Below are positions 1 to 5,649 of a stretch of DNA of 5,649 bases, piece after piece. The translations under genes and the position numbers were made by a program. The first letter of the stretch is position 1; every line of letters begins with the position of its first letter. Source of the DNA: Helicobacteraceae bacterium (GTDB taxonomy: Bacteria; Campylobacterota; Campylobacteria; Campylobacterales; Sulfurimonadaceae); assembly GCA_027084065.1 (NCBI GenBank), contig JALWLR010000097.1:1-5649 (forward strand). The letters are read 5' to 3'. The notes beneath the pieces were generated by a model. That model had not been told where the DNA came from, made no database searches, and worked only from the letters and a program-made list of their open reading frames with translations.

Positions 1-87
1 GATCCATTCCGAACCTGGAAGCTAAGCCTCTCATCGCTGATAATACTGCACCCTCCGGGTGTGGGAATGTAGGTCGCCGCATAGTTA
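1..87 (+). rRNA. rrf: 5S ribosomal RNA, 3' part (5' end outside the window)
   Basis: This is the 3' part of a 5S rRNA, the small structural RNA of the large ribosomal subunit. Visible signatures are the conserved CCATTCCGAAC block at 4-14, GAAGCTAAGC at 18-27, the loop E / helix IV region from about 36, a helix IV stem formed by CACCC (49-53) and GGGTG (57-61) around a three-base loop, and GTAGG at 69-73. The 3' end is placed near base 87 by eye alignment with E. coli 5S, which runs about 14 bases past GTAGG; it may be off by a few bases. Roughly the first 30 bases, including the 5' strand of helix I, lie left of the window, so terminal pairing cannot be tested. It implies a 16S-23S-5S operon upstream on the same strand. 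Confidence 0.93.
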
Positions 88-90
88 ATC

Positions 91-110
91 GGGGTTTAAT
101 CTCCTCTTTT
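91..110 (+). terminator. possible weak terminator of the rRNA operon
   Basis: GGGG at 91-94 can pair with CTCC at 101-104 (three G-C pairs and one G-U) around a six-base loop, and a T-rich run (TCTTTT) follows at 105-110. The stem is short, so this is only a candidate. It is favoured by its position just after the 5S and before the next promoter. Confidence 0.3.
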
Positions 111-177
111 ATCTTCTACCTCTAATATTAATACAATTTTCTTTTTAGCTTTTACATCTCTGAAATTGTCTTTGTCG

Positions 178-186
178 TGGTATAAT
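178..186 (+). promoter_or_regulatory. extended -10 promoter of the DUF2279 gene
   Basis: The sequence TGGTATAAT is a perfect TATAAT hexamer (181-186) preceded by the extended TGn element (178-180). No well-spaced -35 hexamer is seen; TTTACA at 151-156 is too far upstream (24-base spacer). This fits sigma-70 promoters of Campylobacterota, which often rely on the -10 box and a T-rich upstream region. Transcription would start near 192-194, giving a leader of about 24 bases before the ATG at 217. Confidence 0.6.
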
Positions 187-216
187 TTCCCAAACGATTC
201 CTCAAGGTTAATTTTT

Positions 217-1089
217 ATGCGTTATATAATAATCACGATCTTTTTTCTTTTTTCTTCTTCATCTTTTGCAGATTTTAACACTACAAAAAACAGTTTTATA
301 GTTGATTTTAACTCTCAAACCGATACTCTTTATCGTCATACTCTTTTGACCACGGATCCTGCTTATGGTTTGGTAGCCGATCATCTCATTACTGATGCTT
401 TTATTTTTTATTGGGGTAAAAAATATTGGAAATGGGGAACAAAATCTTTTCACTTTAATTCGGAACCATGGTTTGAAAAAGATTCTCAAACCGGCGGTTC
501 TGACAAAACGGGTCATTTTTACATGACCTATTTGCTTTCTCGGGTACTCTCTTCAAGAATGGAAGATAGAGGTTGGAATGTATATGAAGCATCTCTTGCC
601 GGAACACTTTCTGGCTTGCTTGCTATGACACTTTTAGAAGTGGGCGATGGCACAAGTGAGTATGGATTTTCCAAAGAGGATCTCATTGCCGATACTTTGG
701 GTGCAACGCTTTCTTATATTTTACGAACCAATCCCCGATTAGATGATTTTATAGATATTCGCTTGGAGTATTTGCCAACGAAAGATTATCTTTCAAACGG
801 AGACAATACGACTGATTATTCCGGTATGCGCCATTTAGCGGCTTTTAAATTGAGTGGCTTTGAGTCGTTAAAAAAAAGCTACTGGAGTCTTTTGGAGTTC
901 CAAGTCGGGTACTATTCAAGAGGTTACAGAACATATGATACCGTTCCTAAAAGTCAGCACCTGTATGTAGGAGTTGGACTCAGTCTTGCTGATTTGGCAA
1001 GACGAAGTCAGATCAACGTTCTTAAAAATATTTTTGAATTCTATCAACCGGGGCATACTTATGTAGAGACGGATTTGTGGTCTCGTTAA
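217..1089 (+). CDS. exported DUF2279-family (YfiM-like) protein
   Basis: The product is 290 residues. Residues 1-18 form a signal peptide: a basic start (MR), a hydrophobic core to about residue 12, then a serine-rich stretch ending in FA, with likely cleavage after Ala18. There is no lipobox cysteine, so unlike E. coli YfiM it is not obviously a lipoprotein. The DUF2279-type core covers roughly 50-175, with the hallmark GSDKTGHFYMTYLLSR (94-109) and a later EVGDG...YGFSKEDLIADTLGA block (141-163). Hydrophobic segments in the core (about 125-140) may associate with membrane. Residues from about 200 to 262 look like alternating beta strands, ending in LYVGVGLSLADL. The function of the family is not known; an envelope location is inferred. 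ATG 217 is chosen over an in-frame TTG at 166 because the extended -10 box lies between them, AAGG at 204-207 is well spaced, and the signal peptide then begins at residue 1. No terminator is visible after the stop, so read-through into gyrB is possible. Confidence 0.82.
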   Translation: MRYIIITIFFLFSSSSFADFNTTKNSFIVDFNSQTDTLYRHTLLTTDPAYGLVADHLITDAFIFYWGKKYWKWGTKSFHFNSEPWFEKDSQTGGSDKTGHFYMTYLLSRVLSSRMEDRGWNVYEASLAGTLSGLLAMTLLEVGDGTSEYGFSKEDLIADTLGATLSYILRTNPRLDDFIDIRLEYLPTKDYLSNGDNTTDYSGMRHLAAFKLSGFESLKKSYWSLLEFQVGYYSRGYRTYDTVPKSQHLYVGVGLSLADLARRSQINVLKNIFEFYQPGHTYVETDLWSR

Positions 1090-1124
1090 GAAAAAATAAA
1101 TATGTCATAGAGTCATACAAAGCG

Positions 1125-1150
1125 GTTTTTTAACATAAATTGGATAAAAT
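1125..1150 (+). promoter_or_regulatory. probable gyrB promoter
   Basis: A -10-like TAAAAT hexamer at 1145-1150 (inside GGATAAAAT) lies about 26 bases before the gyrB ATG. A run of seven T (1125-1131) sits where a -35 box would be, in keeping with the T-rich upstream regions of Campylobacterota promoters. There is no TGn extension. The predicted start is near 1156-1158, giving a leader of about 20 bases. Confidence 0.42.
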
Positions 1151-1166
1151 AGAATACTTATACAGC

Positions 1167-1170
1167 GGAG
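1167..1170 (+). promoter_or_regulatory. Shine-Dalgarno site of gyrB
   Basis: GGAG at 1167-1170 ends six bases before the ATG at 1177. It fixes the start, which also matches the usual GyrB N-terminus just ahead of the YGADNIKVLKGLEAVRKRPGMYIG-type block (6-29). Confidence 0.65.
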
Positions 1171-1176
1171 CAAAAG

Positions 1177-3492
1177 ATGGAAGAAAAAAATTACGGCGCG
1201 GACAATATTAAAGTTCTCAAAGGACTGGAAGCAGTTCGAAAAAGACCGGGGATGTATATTGGCGATACAGGACACCGCGGTTTGCATCATTTGGTTTATG
1301 AGGTAATTGACAACTCCATAGATGAGGCGATGGCCGGTTATTGTGATACGATCAGCGTAACATTGACAAAAAGAGGCACATGTATCATTAGCGACAACGG
1401 ACGAGGTATTCCAACAGATATACATCCCACAGAGGGAGTGAGTGCAGCTACTGTCGTTTTGACTGTTTTGCATGCAGGTGGTAAATTCGATAAAGATACC
1501 TACAAAGTTTCAGGTGGTTTGCACGGGGTTGGTGTCTCAGTTGTAAATGCACTTTCGGATGAATTGCATATGACGATTTATCGAGATGGAAAGATTCATG
1601 AGCAGCATTTTAAAAAAGGTGTTCCTACAGGTCCATTGGAGATAACGGGAACAACGCGAAAAACGGGAACGACGATTGAATTCGCACCTGATCCTTCCAT
1701 CTTTACCGAAACGACGACATTTGAGTATGATTATCTTGCAAAGCGTTTTAAAGAGCTCGCTTATCTTAATCCAAAAATTAAAATTATCTTCAAAGATGAA
1801 AGAGACAACAAAAAAGAGGAGTACCACTTTGAAGGGGGTATTAGCCAGTTTGTCGAAGATCTCAACAAAAAACAGGCACTGACGAAAGTTTTCGAATATA
1901 ATGGAAAAGCGGAAGACATTGAGTATGATATTGCGTTTATGTACTGTGATGCATATGATGAAAAGCTTTACAGTTTTGTCAACAATATTCGTACACCCAA
2001 TGGAGGAACGCATGAAGCAGGCTTTCGAGCCGGTCTTACACGAGCCATTTCCAACTACAATGCACAAAACGGCAATGCGAAAGAGAAAGATGTCAAGATA
2101 AGCGGAGAAGATGTAAAAGAGGGTCTTATTGCCGTTGTAAGCGCTCGTGTTCCAGAACCACAATTTGAAGGGCAGACAAAAGGAAAACTGGGAAATACCT
2201 ATGTTCGCCCACTCATTCAAAAAGCGACATACGAACAGCTCAACAAATATTTTGAAGAGAATCCGATAGAAGCAAAAGCTATTGTGCAAAAAGCACTTAT
2301 GGCTGCGCGTGGACGTGAAGCAGCGAAGAAAGCACGTGAGCTGACACGAAGAAAAGACTCTATGAGTGTAGGAACGTTACCTGGAAAACTGGCGGATTGC
2401 CAAAGCAAAGATGCTTCTATTTGTGAATTGTATCTTGTTGAGGGAGACTCTGCCGGCGGATCTGCAAAGATGGGACGCGATAGGGTTTTTCAAGCCATTT
2501 TACCGCTTAAGGGTAAAATCTTGAATGTGGAAAAAGCGCGTTTGGATAAAATTTTAAAATCGGATGAAATTACCAATATGATAACAGCCATGGGCTGTGG
2601 AGTAGGAGAAGAGTACAACGAGGAGAAGTTACGGTATCATAAAATTATTATAATGACGGATGCCGATGTGGATGGAAGCCATATTCAAACTCTTTTATTG
2701 ACATTCTTTTTCCGTTATTTTCGAGATATTATTGAAAAAGGGTATCTCTATTTGGCACAGCCTCCGCTGTATCGCTACAAAAAGGGAAAAACAGAGCTTT
2801 ATTTCAAAGATGACAGAGCTTTAAACGACTATCTTATAGAAAATGGAGTCGATTCGCTTGAAGTAGAAGGTATAGGTCGTAACGACTTGGTCTCTTTTTT
2901 CAAAATGGTCGATCATTACAAGCACTCTCTTGATGCTTTGCAGCGACGCTACTCTTTGGTAAAACTCATTCGCTATTTCATTGAAAACCCAGATATTATC
3001 GGCTTGCCAACCGAAGAGCTCCTTGCAAAAACCGAAGAGTTTTTGCAATCAATAAACAATAACATTCTGACAAAGAATGTAACTGAAGAGGATATCCACC
3101 TTTTTGTTCAGACAGAAAATGGAATGGAGGAGCTGCATATAAACGACGAGCTGTTTGCGGCACCGCATTTTAACGAAGCGAGTTTTGTTTACAATAAAAT
3201 CAAAGAGTGGAATGTAGATCTCGATATGGATATACTCGAAGCGCTTGAGAAAATTATTGAGAGTGCGAAAAAAGGTGCGTATATTCAGCGTTATAAAGGT
3301 TTGGGGGAAATGAACCCGGAACAGTTGTGGGAAACGACGATGACACCGGAAAACAGAGTGCTTTTGCAAGTGAGTGTCGATGATGCCGAAGCGGCATCGG
3401 AAGCGTTTACACTTTTTATGGGCGATGAAGTGGAACCGCGAAGAAACTTCATTGAAAAGCACGCAAAAGATGTAAAACACCTTGACATTTAA
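1177..3492 (+). CDS. gyrB: DNA gyrase subunit B
   Basis: This is the 771-residue ATPase subunit of type IIA topoisomerase gyrase, which works with GyrA as A2B2 to supercoil DNA negatively using ATP. The GHKL ATPase domain (about 1-220) has Glu42 (general base), Asn46, Asp73 in DNGRG (73-77) and the ATP-lid motif GGLHGVG (113-119). The transducer domain (about 221-395) carries the QTKGKLGN loop (333-340) with the ATP-sensing lysine. The TOPRIM domain has EGDSAGGSA (422-430) and the DADVDG metal site (495-500), so Glu422, Asp495, Asp497 and Asp499 are all present. The positions matching E. coli quinolone-resistance sites are wild type (Asp424, Lys445). Residues about 545-690 form the extra domain of long Gram-negative GyrB, followed by the conserved C-terminal tail with QRYKGLGEMNPEQLW (704-718). 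The length fits Campylobacterota GyrB (E. coli 804, B. subtilis 638). The gene is complete and heads a compact operon. dnaN is not directly upstream as in many relatives. Confidence 0.99.
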   Translation: MEEKNYGADNIKVLKGLEAVRKRPGMYIGDTGHRGLHHLVYEVIDNSIDEAMAGYCDTISVTLTKRGTCIISDNGRGIPTDIHPTEGVSAATVVLTVLHAGGKFDKDTYKVSGGLHGVGVSVVNALSDELHMTIYRDGKIHEQHFKKGVPTGPLEITGTTRKTGTTIEFAPDPSIFTETTTFEYDYLAKRFKELAYLNPKIKIIFKDERDNKKEEYHFEGGISQFVEDLNKKQALTKVFEYNGKAEDIEYDIAFMYCDAYDEKLYSFVNNIRTPNGGTHEAGFRAGLTRAISNYNAQNGNAKEKDVKISGEDVKEGLIAVVSARVPEPQFEGQTKGKLGNTYVRPLIQKATYEQLNKYFEENPIEAKAIVQKALMAARGREAAKKARELTRRKDSMSVGTLPGKLADCQSKDASICELYLVEGDSAGGSAKMGRDRVFQAILPLKGKILNVEKARLDKILKSDEITNMITAMGCGVGEEYNEEKLRYHKIIIMTDADVDGSHIQTLLLTFFFRYFRDIIEKGYLYLAQPPLYRYKKGKTELYFKDDRALNDYLIENGVDSLEVEGIGRNDLVSFFKMVDHYKHSLDALQRRYSLVKLIRYFIENPDIIGLPTEELLAKTEEFLQSINNNILTKNVTEEDIHLFVQTENGMEELHINDELFAAPHFNEASFVYNKIKEWNVDLDMDILEALEKIIESAKKGAYIQRYKGLGEMNPEQLWETTMTPENRVLLQVSVDDAEAASEAFTLFMGDEVEPRRNFIEKHAKDVKHLDI

Positions 3493-3497
3493 TCTCT

Positions 3498-4901
3498 ATG
3501 CTGCTGCCTGAAAAAAAAGAGAGAGAATATCGTTTTAAACTTGCTTTGCGGATGGGACTTCCCATCTTCGGGCTGATTTTGGTTCTTGTATTTACAACTC
3601 TTATCAATAACTATCATAATCTTACCGCTGCTTTTTACATCGAATCCGTTTTACTTCTGTTTGTGAGTGTCTATTTTATACTCTATCTTATCTATAAGGG
3701 ATTTGACGTTCAAATTGCAGACCCTATCAGTAAAACGTTTACAAGAGAGTACCTTTACAATTATCTCAAAGAGGAGATAAAAAAGCATGAAAAATATACG
3801 CTTATTCTTATAAGCGTTGACAATCTCTCAGATATAAACGCTCAATACGGTATCAAAAACGGTGATAAAGTTTTACGCTATATGGCTGCATGGATTGGAG
3901 AGTACATGCAAAAGCAGGGAATTGATGACTTTCCTCTTGGAAGAATCAAAGGCGGTGATTTTGTTATAGGATTGGAGGGAGACGCCAATGAGCATCGCGT
4001 GCTTGTTGAGTTGCTTTGCCTAAAGAGTGATGAGTTCAAAGTCGATACCATCGAAGTAAAAATATCGGGTGCCATTGCCGATACGGCTCTTTCTAAAAAT
4101 TTGGATCATCTAATAGATTCGCTGTTTGATCAACAGGAGCTAAACCGGTATAAAAAAGAGGTCGGTTTTGAGAGTATAGATCCGACCGAGTTGGAGAGTT
4201 TGGTTATAGACGCTTTGGAGAAAGGTTCTTTATCCATTGCTTCACAAGATGTCTTCACACCAAATAAAGAGGCCGCTTTTAGTGAACTTTTCATACGTTT
4301 AAAGACAAAAAACGGTCGGTATGTTCATCAAAAAAAATATATGAAGGTCATTAAAAAACTCGGTTTAACGCTGGATTTCGATATAATGCTTATAGAAAAG
4401 ATTGCCAAAAATCTTGAGCATTTCAGGCGAGAACGTCTAGCCGTTACCGTTACGACAAGTTCACTGCGTGACAATCTTTTTCGCAGTAAAATAGAGCAGT
4501 TGTGTTCTCAATACGAAAACTTGAGAGGGCGGTTGATTCTACTTTTTAGTGAGCATGAATACTACTCCAAAACACAGCGTTTCAATACAATTATCAAGAG
4601 CTACAAAGAGCTCGGAATCGAGCTTGCTGTCGATCATTTGGGAAGTGAACATGCAAGTTTTCTCTATTTGAGAGATTTGGATATAGATATTGTCCGTTTT
4701 GACAGCAGTTATACAAAAGCACAGAAAATTACCCAGTGTCGCCCTATTTTGGAAGGCTTTCTTGTAATGGCAAAGAAAAAGGGTGTGCGAAGTTGGGTTA
4801 AAATGATTGAAACAAAGGAGCAGTTTACGTTGATGCAGGAGCTTGGAGTGGAGTATATTCAAGGAAAATATTTATCGCAGATGGAGGAGGAAAAAGTATG
4901 A
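3498..4901 (+). CDS. membrane protein with degenerate GGDEF and EAL domains
   Basis: The 467-residue product has a basic N-terminus, two transmembrane segments (about 20-36 and 43-66) with almost no periplasmic loop, then two cytoplasmic domains. Residues about 76-222 match a GGDEF fold: a DPISKTFTREYL entry, a VDNLSDINAQYGIKNGDKVL block (107-126) and the signature RIKGGDF (149-155), where canonical RxGGDEF has become KGGDF. Residues about 228-460 match an EAL fold: Gln250 in the usual QPI place, ELFIRL (263-268) for EALLRW, VDHLG (378-382) for DDFG, VRFD (399-402) for LKID, and YIQG (453-456) for the terminal QG motif. By eye, the metal-binding Asn is Thr, one Glu of the ETE motif is Leu and the second Asp of DD is His, so cyclase and phosphodiesterase activity are both unlikely. 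A role as c-di-GMP receptor or scaffold is inferred. ATG 3498 lies five bases after the gyrB stop and lacks a clear Shine-Dalgarno site, suggesting translational coupling; an in-frame ATG at 3552 would cut into the start of the first membrane segment. Confidence 0.85.
   Translation: MLLPEKKEREYRFKLALRMGLPIFGLILVLVFTTLINNYHNLTAAFYIESVLLLFVSVYFILYLIYKGFDVQIADPISKTFTREYLYNYLKEEIKKHEKYTLILISVDNLSDINAQYGIKNGDKVLRYMAAWIGEYMQKQGIDDFPLGRIKGGDFVIGLEGDANEHRVLVELLCLKSDEFKVDTIEVKISGAIADTALSKNLDHLIDSLFDQQELNRYKKEVGFESIDPTELESLVIDALEKGSLSIASQDVFTPNKEAAFSELFIRLKTKNGRYVHQKKYMKVIKKLGLTLDFDIMLIEKIAKNLEHFRRERLAVTVTTSSLRDNLFRSKIEQLCSQYENLRGRLILLFSEHEYYSKTQRFNTIIKSYKELGIELAVDHLGSEHASFLYLRDLDIDIVRFDSSYTKAQKITQCRPILEGFLVMAKKKGVRSWVKMIETKEQFTLMQELGVEYIQGKYLSQMEEEKV
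4883..4890 (+). promoter_or_regulatory. strong Shine-Dalgarno site of queF
   Basis: GGAGGAGG lies inside the last codons of the upstream gene and ends seven bases before the queF ATG at 4898. It is the strongest ribosome-binding site in the window and settles the queF start. Together with the ATGA overlap (4898-4901) it suggests that queF is translated both by re-initiation and independently. Confidence 0.8.
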
Positions 4902-5284
4902 AGTATGGAGAAAAAGAGGTAGCAGAGTTTGATGTCGAGAAAGATTTGGAGATTTGGCCAAACAAGTATGATAGAGAGTATCTTATAAAAATAACGCTTC
5001 CGGAGTTTAGTTGTTTGTGTCCACGAAGCGGTTATCCAGACTATGCGACAATATATTTGGAGTATATTCCCGGAGAATGGGTTGTGGAGCTAAAAGCTAT
5101 CAAGCTCTACATAAACTCTTTTCGTAACCGTTATGTTTCGCATGAAGAGAGTGCTAATGAAATATATGAAACGATACAAAAAAAGATAGAACCCAAATAC
5201 ATGAAACTTGTAGCGGACTTCAACCCAAGAGGCAATGTCCACACCGTCATTGAAATCAACAGCGAGGGCATTCAAAAGTGCTAA
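4898..5284 (+). CDS. queF: NADPH-dependent 7-cyano-7-deazaguanine reductase (preQ0 reductase)
   Basis: QueF is a cytoplasmic enzyme of the tunnelling (T-fold) family that reduces the nitrile of preQ0 to the amine of preQ1 with two NADPH, the last free-base step before insertion into tRNA for queuosine synthesis. The 128-residue product is the short, YkvM-like single-domain type. The thioimide-forming cysteine is Cys41 in FSCLCPRSGYPD (37-48) with Asp48 seven residues later. The NADPH/QueF motif is ELKAIKLY (64-71), and His82-Glu83 in SHEES are the substrate-binding pair. The spacings Cys-Asp (7) and Cys-His (41) equal those I recall for B. subtilis QueF (Cys55, Asp62, His96, Glu97), so the active site is intact. 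Cys39, two residues before the nucleophile, is an extra cysteine. The ATG overlaps the upstream stop by four bases and has its own strong Shine-Dalgarno site. No preQ1 riboswitch precedes it; expression probably follows the gyrB operon. Confidence 0.97.
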   Translation: MKYGEKEVAEFDVEKDLEIWPNKYDREYLIKITLPEFSCLCPRSGYPDYATIYLEYIPGEWVVELKAIKLYINSFRNRYVSHEESANEIYETIQKKIEPKYMKLVADFNPRGNVHTVIEINSEGIQKC

Positions 5285-5291
5285 CGGTCTT

Positions 5292-5649
5292 ATGAGGATT
5301 TTCGGAAAGAAGAAAAAAAGTTCTCAAGGAAAAGAGAGTGTGTCGGAGTTATCGCAACGTATAGCTTCAATGAACTTGAGTGACTTGAACCTTTATGCCA
5401 AAGGGAAAATAGAGGGATTGCCACCAAGTGAAGAGGGGTTATCGGATGTTTTGAAACGCTTGACCTCTCAACTAAACGAGAATCGCTATTTTCTTGATGA
5501 AAGTGATGATGATTCAAAGCTAAAAAAAGCGTTTGATCTTGTTTTGTATATTGCAAAAAGTAAAAAAATAACGATGGATATAGTTGAAAAAATTGTTAAT
5601 TTCACTCAGCAGTATGCAAAATTGATTCAGGTATATGATAAAAAGCATA
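5292..5649 (+). CDS. unrecognised protein, N-terminal part (runs off the window)
   Basis: An open frame from ATG 5292 continues to the window edge, giving the first 119 residues. I do not recognise the family. The start is very basic (MRIFGKKKKSSQGK), followed by a polar stretch to about 60, an acidic patch (DESDDD, 69-74) and a predicted helix-rich segment (75-119) with FDLVLYIAKSKKITMDIVEK-like heptad character. There is no signal peptide, membrane segment or cysteine in the visible part, so a soluble cytoplasmic protein is likely. The gene starts seven bases after the queF stop with no promoter between, so it probably belongs to the gyrB-queF operon. ATG 5292 has no clear Shine-Dalgarno site and would depend on coupling to queF. 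GTG 5340 (residue 17) has AAGGA at a good distance and would remove the lysine cluster. The strand is supported by the operon context and ordinary codon use. Confidence 0.75.
   Translation, partial: MRIFGKKKKSSQGKESVSELSQRIASMNLSDLNLYAKGKIEGLPPSEEGLSDVLKRLTSQLNENRYFLDESDDDSKLKKAFDLVLYIAKSKKITMDIVEKIVNFTQQYAKLIQVYDKKH
5326..5330 (+). promoter_or_regulatory. Shine-Dalgarno-like site for an alternative start at GTG 5340
   Basis: AAGGA ends nine bases before an in-frame GTG at 5340. It could make GTG 5340 the true start of the last gene, but the same bases encode Gln-Gly-Lys within a lysine-rich stretch, so the match may be incidental. Confidence 0.3.

Noticed and set aside
1..5. Window begins with GATCC, which would be the cut end of a GGATCC site in the 5S gene
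   Set aside because: It fits the expected 5S sequence and may reflect how a clone was made, but one end alone proves nothing, and it has no biological meaning.
1097..1118. Short direct repeat GTCATA after the DUF2279 stop
   Set aside because: Two six-base copies two bases apart are too short to support as an operator or repeat element in AT-rich DNA.
1090..1135. Possible terminator between the DUF2279 gene and gyrB, suggested by the T run
   Set aside because: The GCGG before the T run has no complementary partner upstream, so no hairpin forms; the T run fits better as part of the gyrB promoter.
1105..1473. A minus-strand frame spanning the gyrB promoter region and gyrB start
   Set aside because: It covers the N-terminal ATPase codons of gyrB in antisense, and no family resemblance is seen.
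1537..2289. A 250-residue open frame on the minus strand inside gyrB
   Set aside because: It lies wholly opposite a clear gyrB reading frame, its translation is rich in Cys, Phe and Ile as expected of an antisense shadow, and it has no recognisable domain or ribosome-binding site.
4860..4900. Possible preQ1 riboswitch upstream of queF
   Set aside because: The DNA before queF is the coding end of the preceding gene with an ATGA overlap, and there is no room for the aptamer hairpin or its A-rich tail.
5290..5556. An 88-residue minus-strand frame overlapping the last gene
   Set aside because: The plus-strand frame is open to the window edge, follows queF by seven bases and reads as an ordinary soluble protein, whereas the minus-strand product is low-complexity Ser/His/Phe-rich with no start signals.

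Overview
The window looks like chromosomal DNA of a Campylobacterota (former Epsilonproteobacteria) bacterium, most like the Sulfurimonas / Sulfuricurvum group. The basis is the 771-residue GyrB of the long Gram-negative type, the AT-rich base composition, the dense same-strand gene packing and the -10-centred promoters over T-rich upstream DNA. The genus is an inference from recalled sequence resemblance; no search was run. Every gene lies on the + strand.

Layout. (1) Bases 1 to about 87 are the 3' two-thirds of a 5S rRNA, the tail of an rRNA operon lying to the left. A weak terminator-like hairpin follows. (2) An extended -10 promoter at 178-186 leads into a gene for an exported DUF2279-family protein (217-1089). 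(3) An 87-base gap holds a probable gyrB promoter and a Shine-Dalgarno site. (4) A tightly packed cluster then runs to the right edge: gyrB (1177-3492), a two-transmembrane protein with degenerate GGDEF and EAL domains (3498-4901), queF (4898-5284) and an unrecognised gene cut by the window end (from 5292). Spacings in the cluster are +5, -4 (ATGA overlap) and +7 bases, with no terminator between the genes, so it reads as one operon.

How the genes fit together. GyrB is the ATPase and TOPRIM subunit of DNA gyrase, which introduces negative supercoils. QueF reduces preQ0 to preQ1 for queuosine modification of tRNA. The GGDEF/EAL-like protein sits between them and has lost most of the residues needed to make or cleave c-di-GMP, so it is more likely a sensor, receptor or scaffold than an enzyme. 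There is no obvious shared pathway; what links them is transcription together.

The main points for a second look are gyrB lying beside an rRNA operon instead of directly behind dnaN, the doubly degenerate GGDEF/EAL protein co-transcribed with gyrase, and the unidentified gene after queF with an uncertain start. I saw no mobile element, CRISPR array, tRNA gene or phage-like gene, and no strong evidence for a wholly new system.
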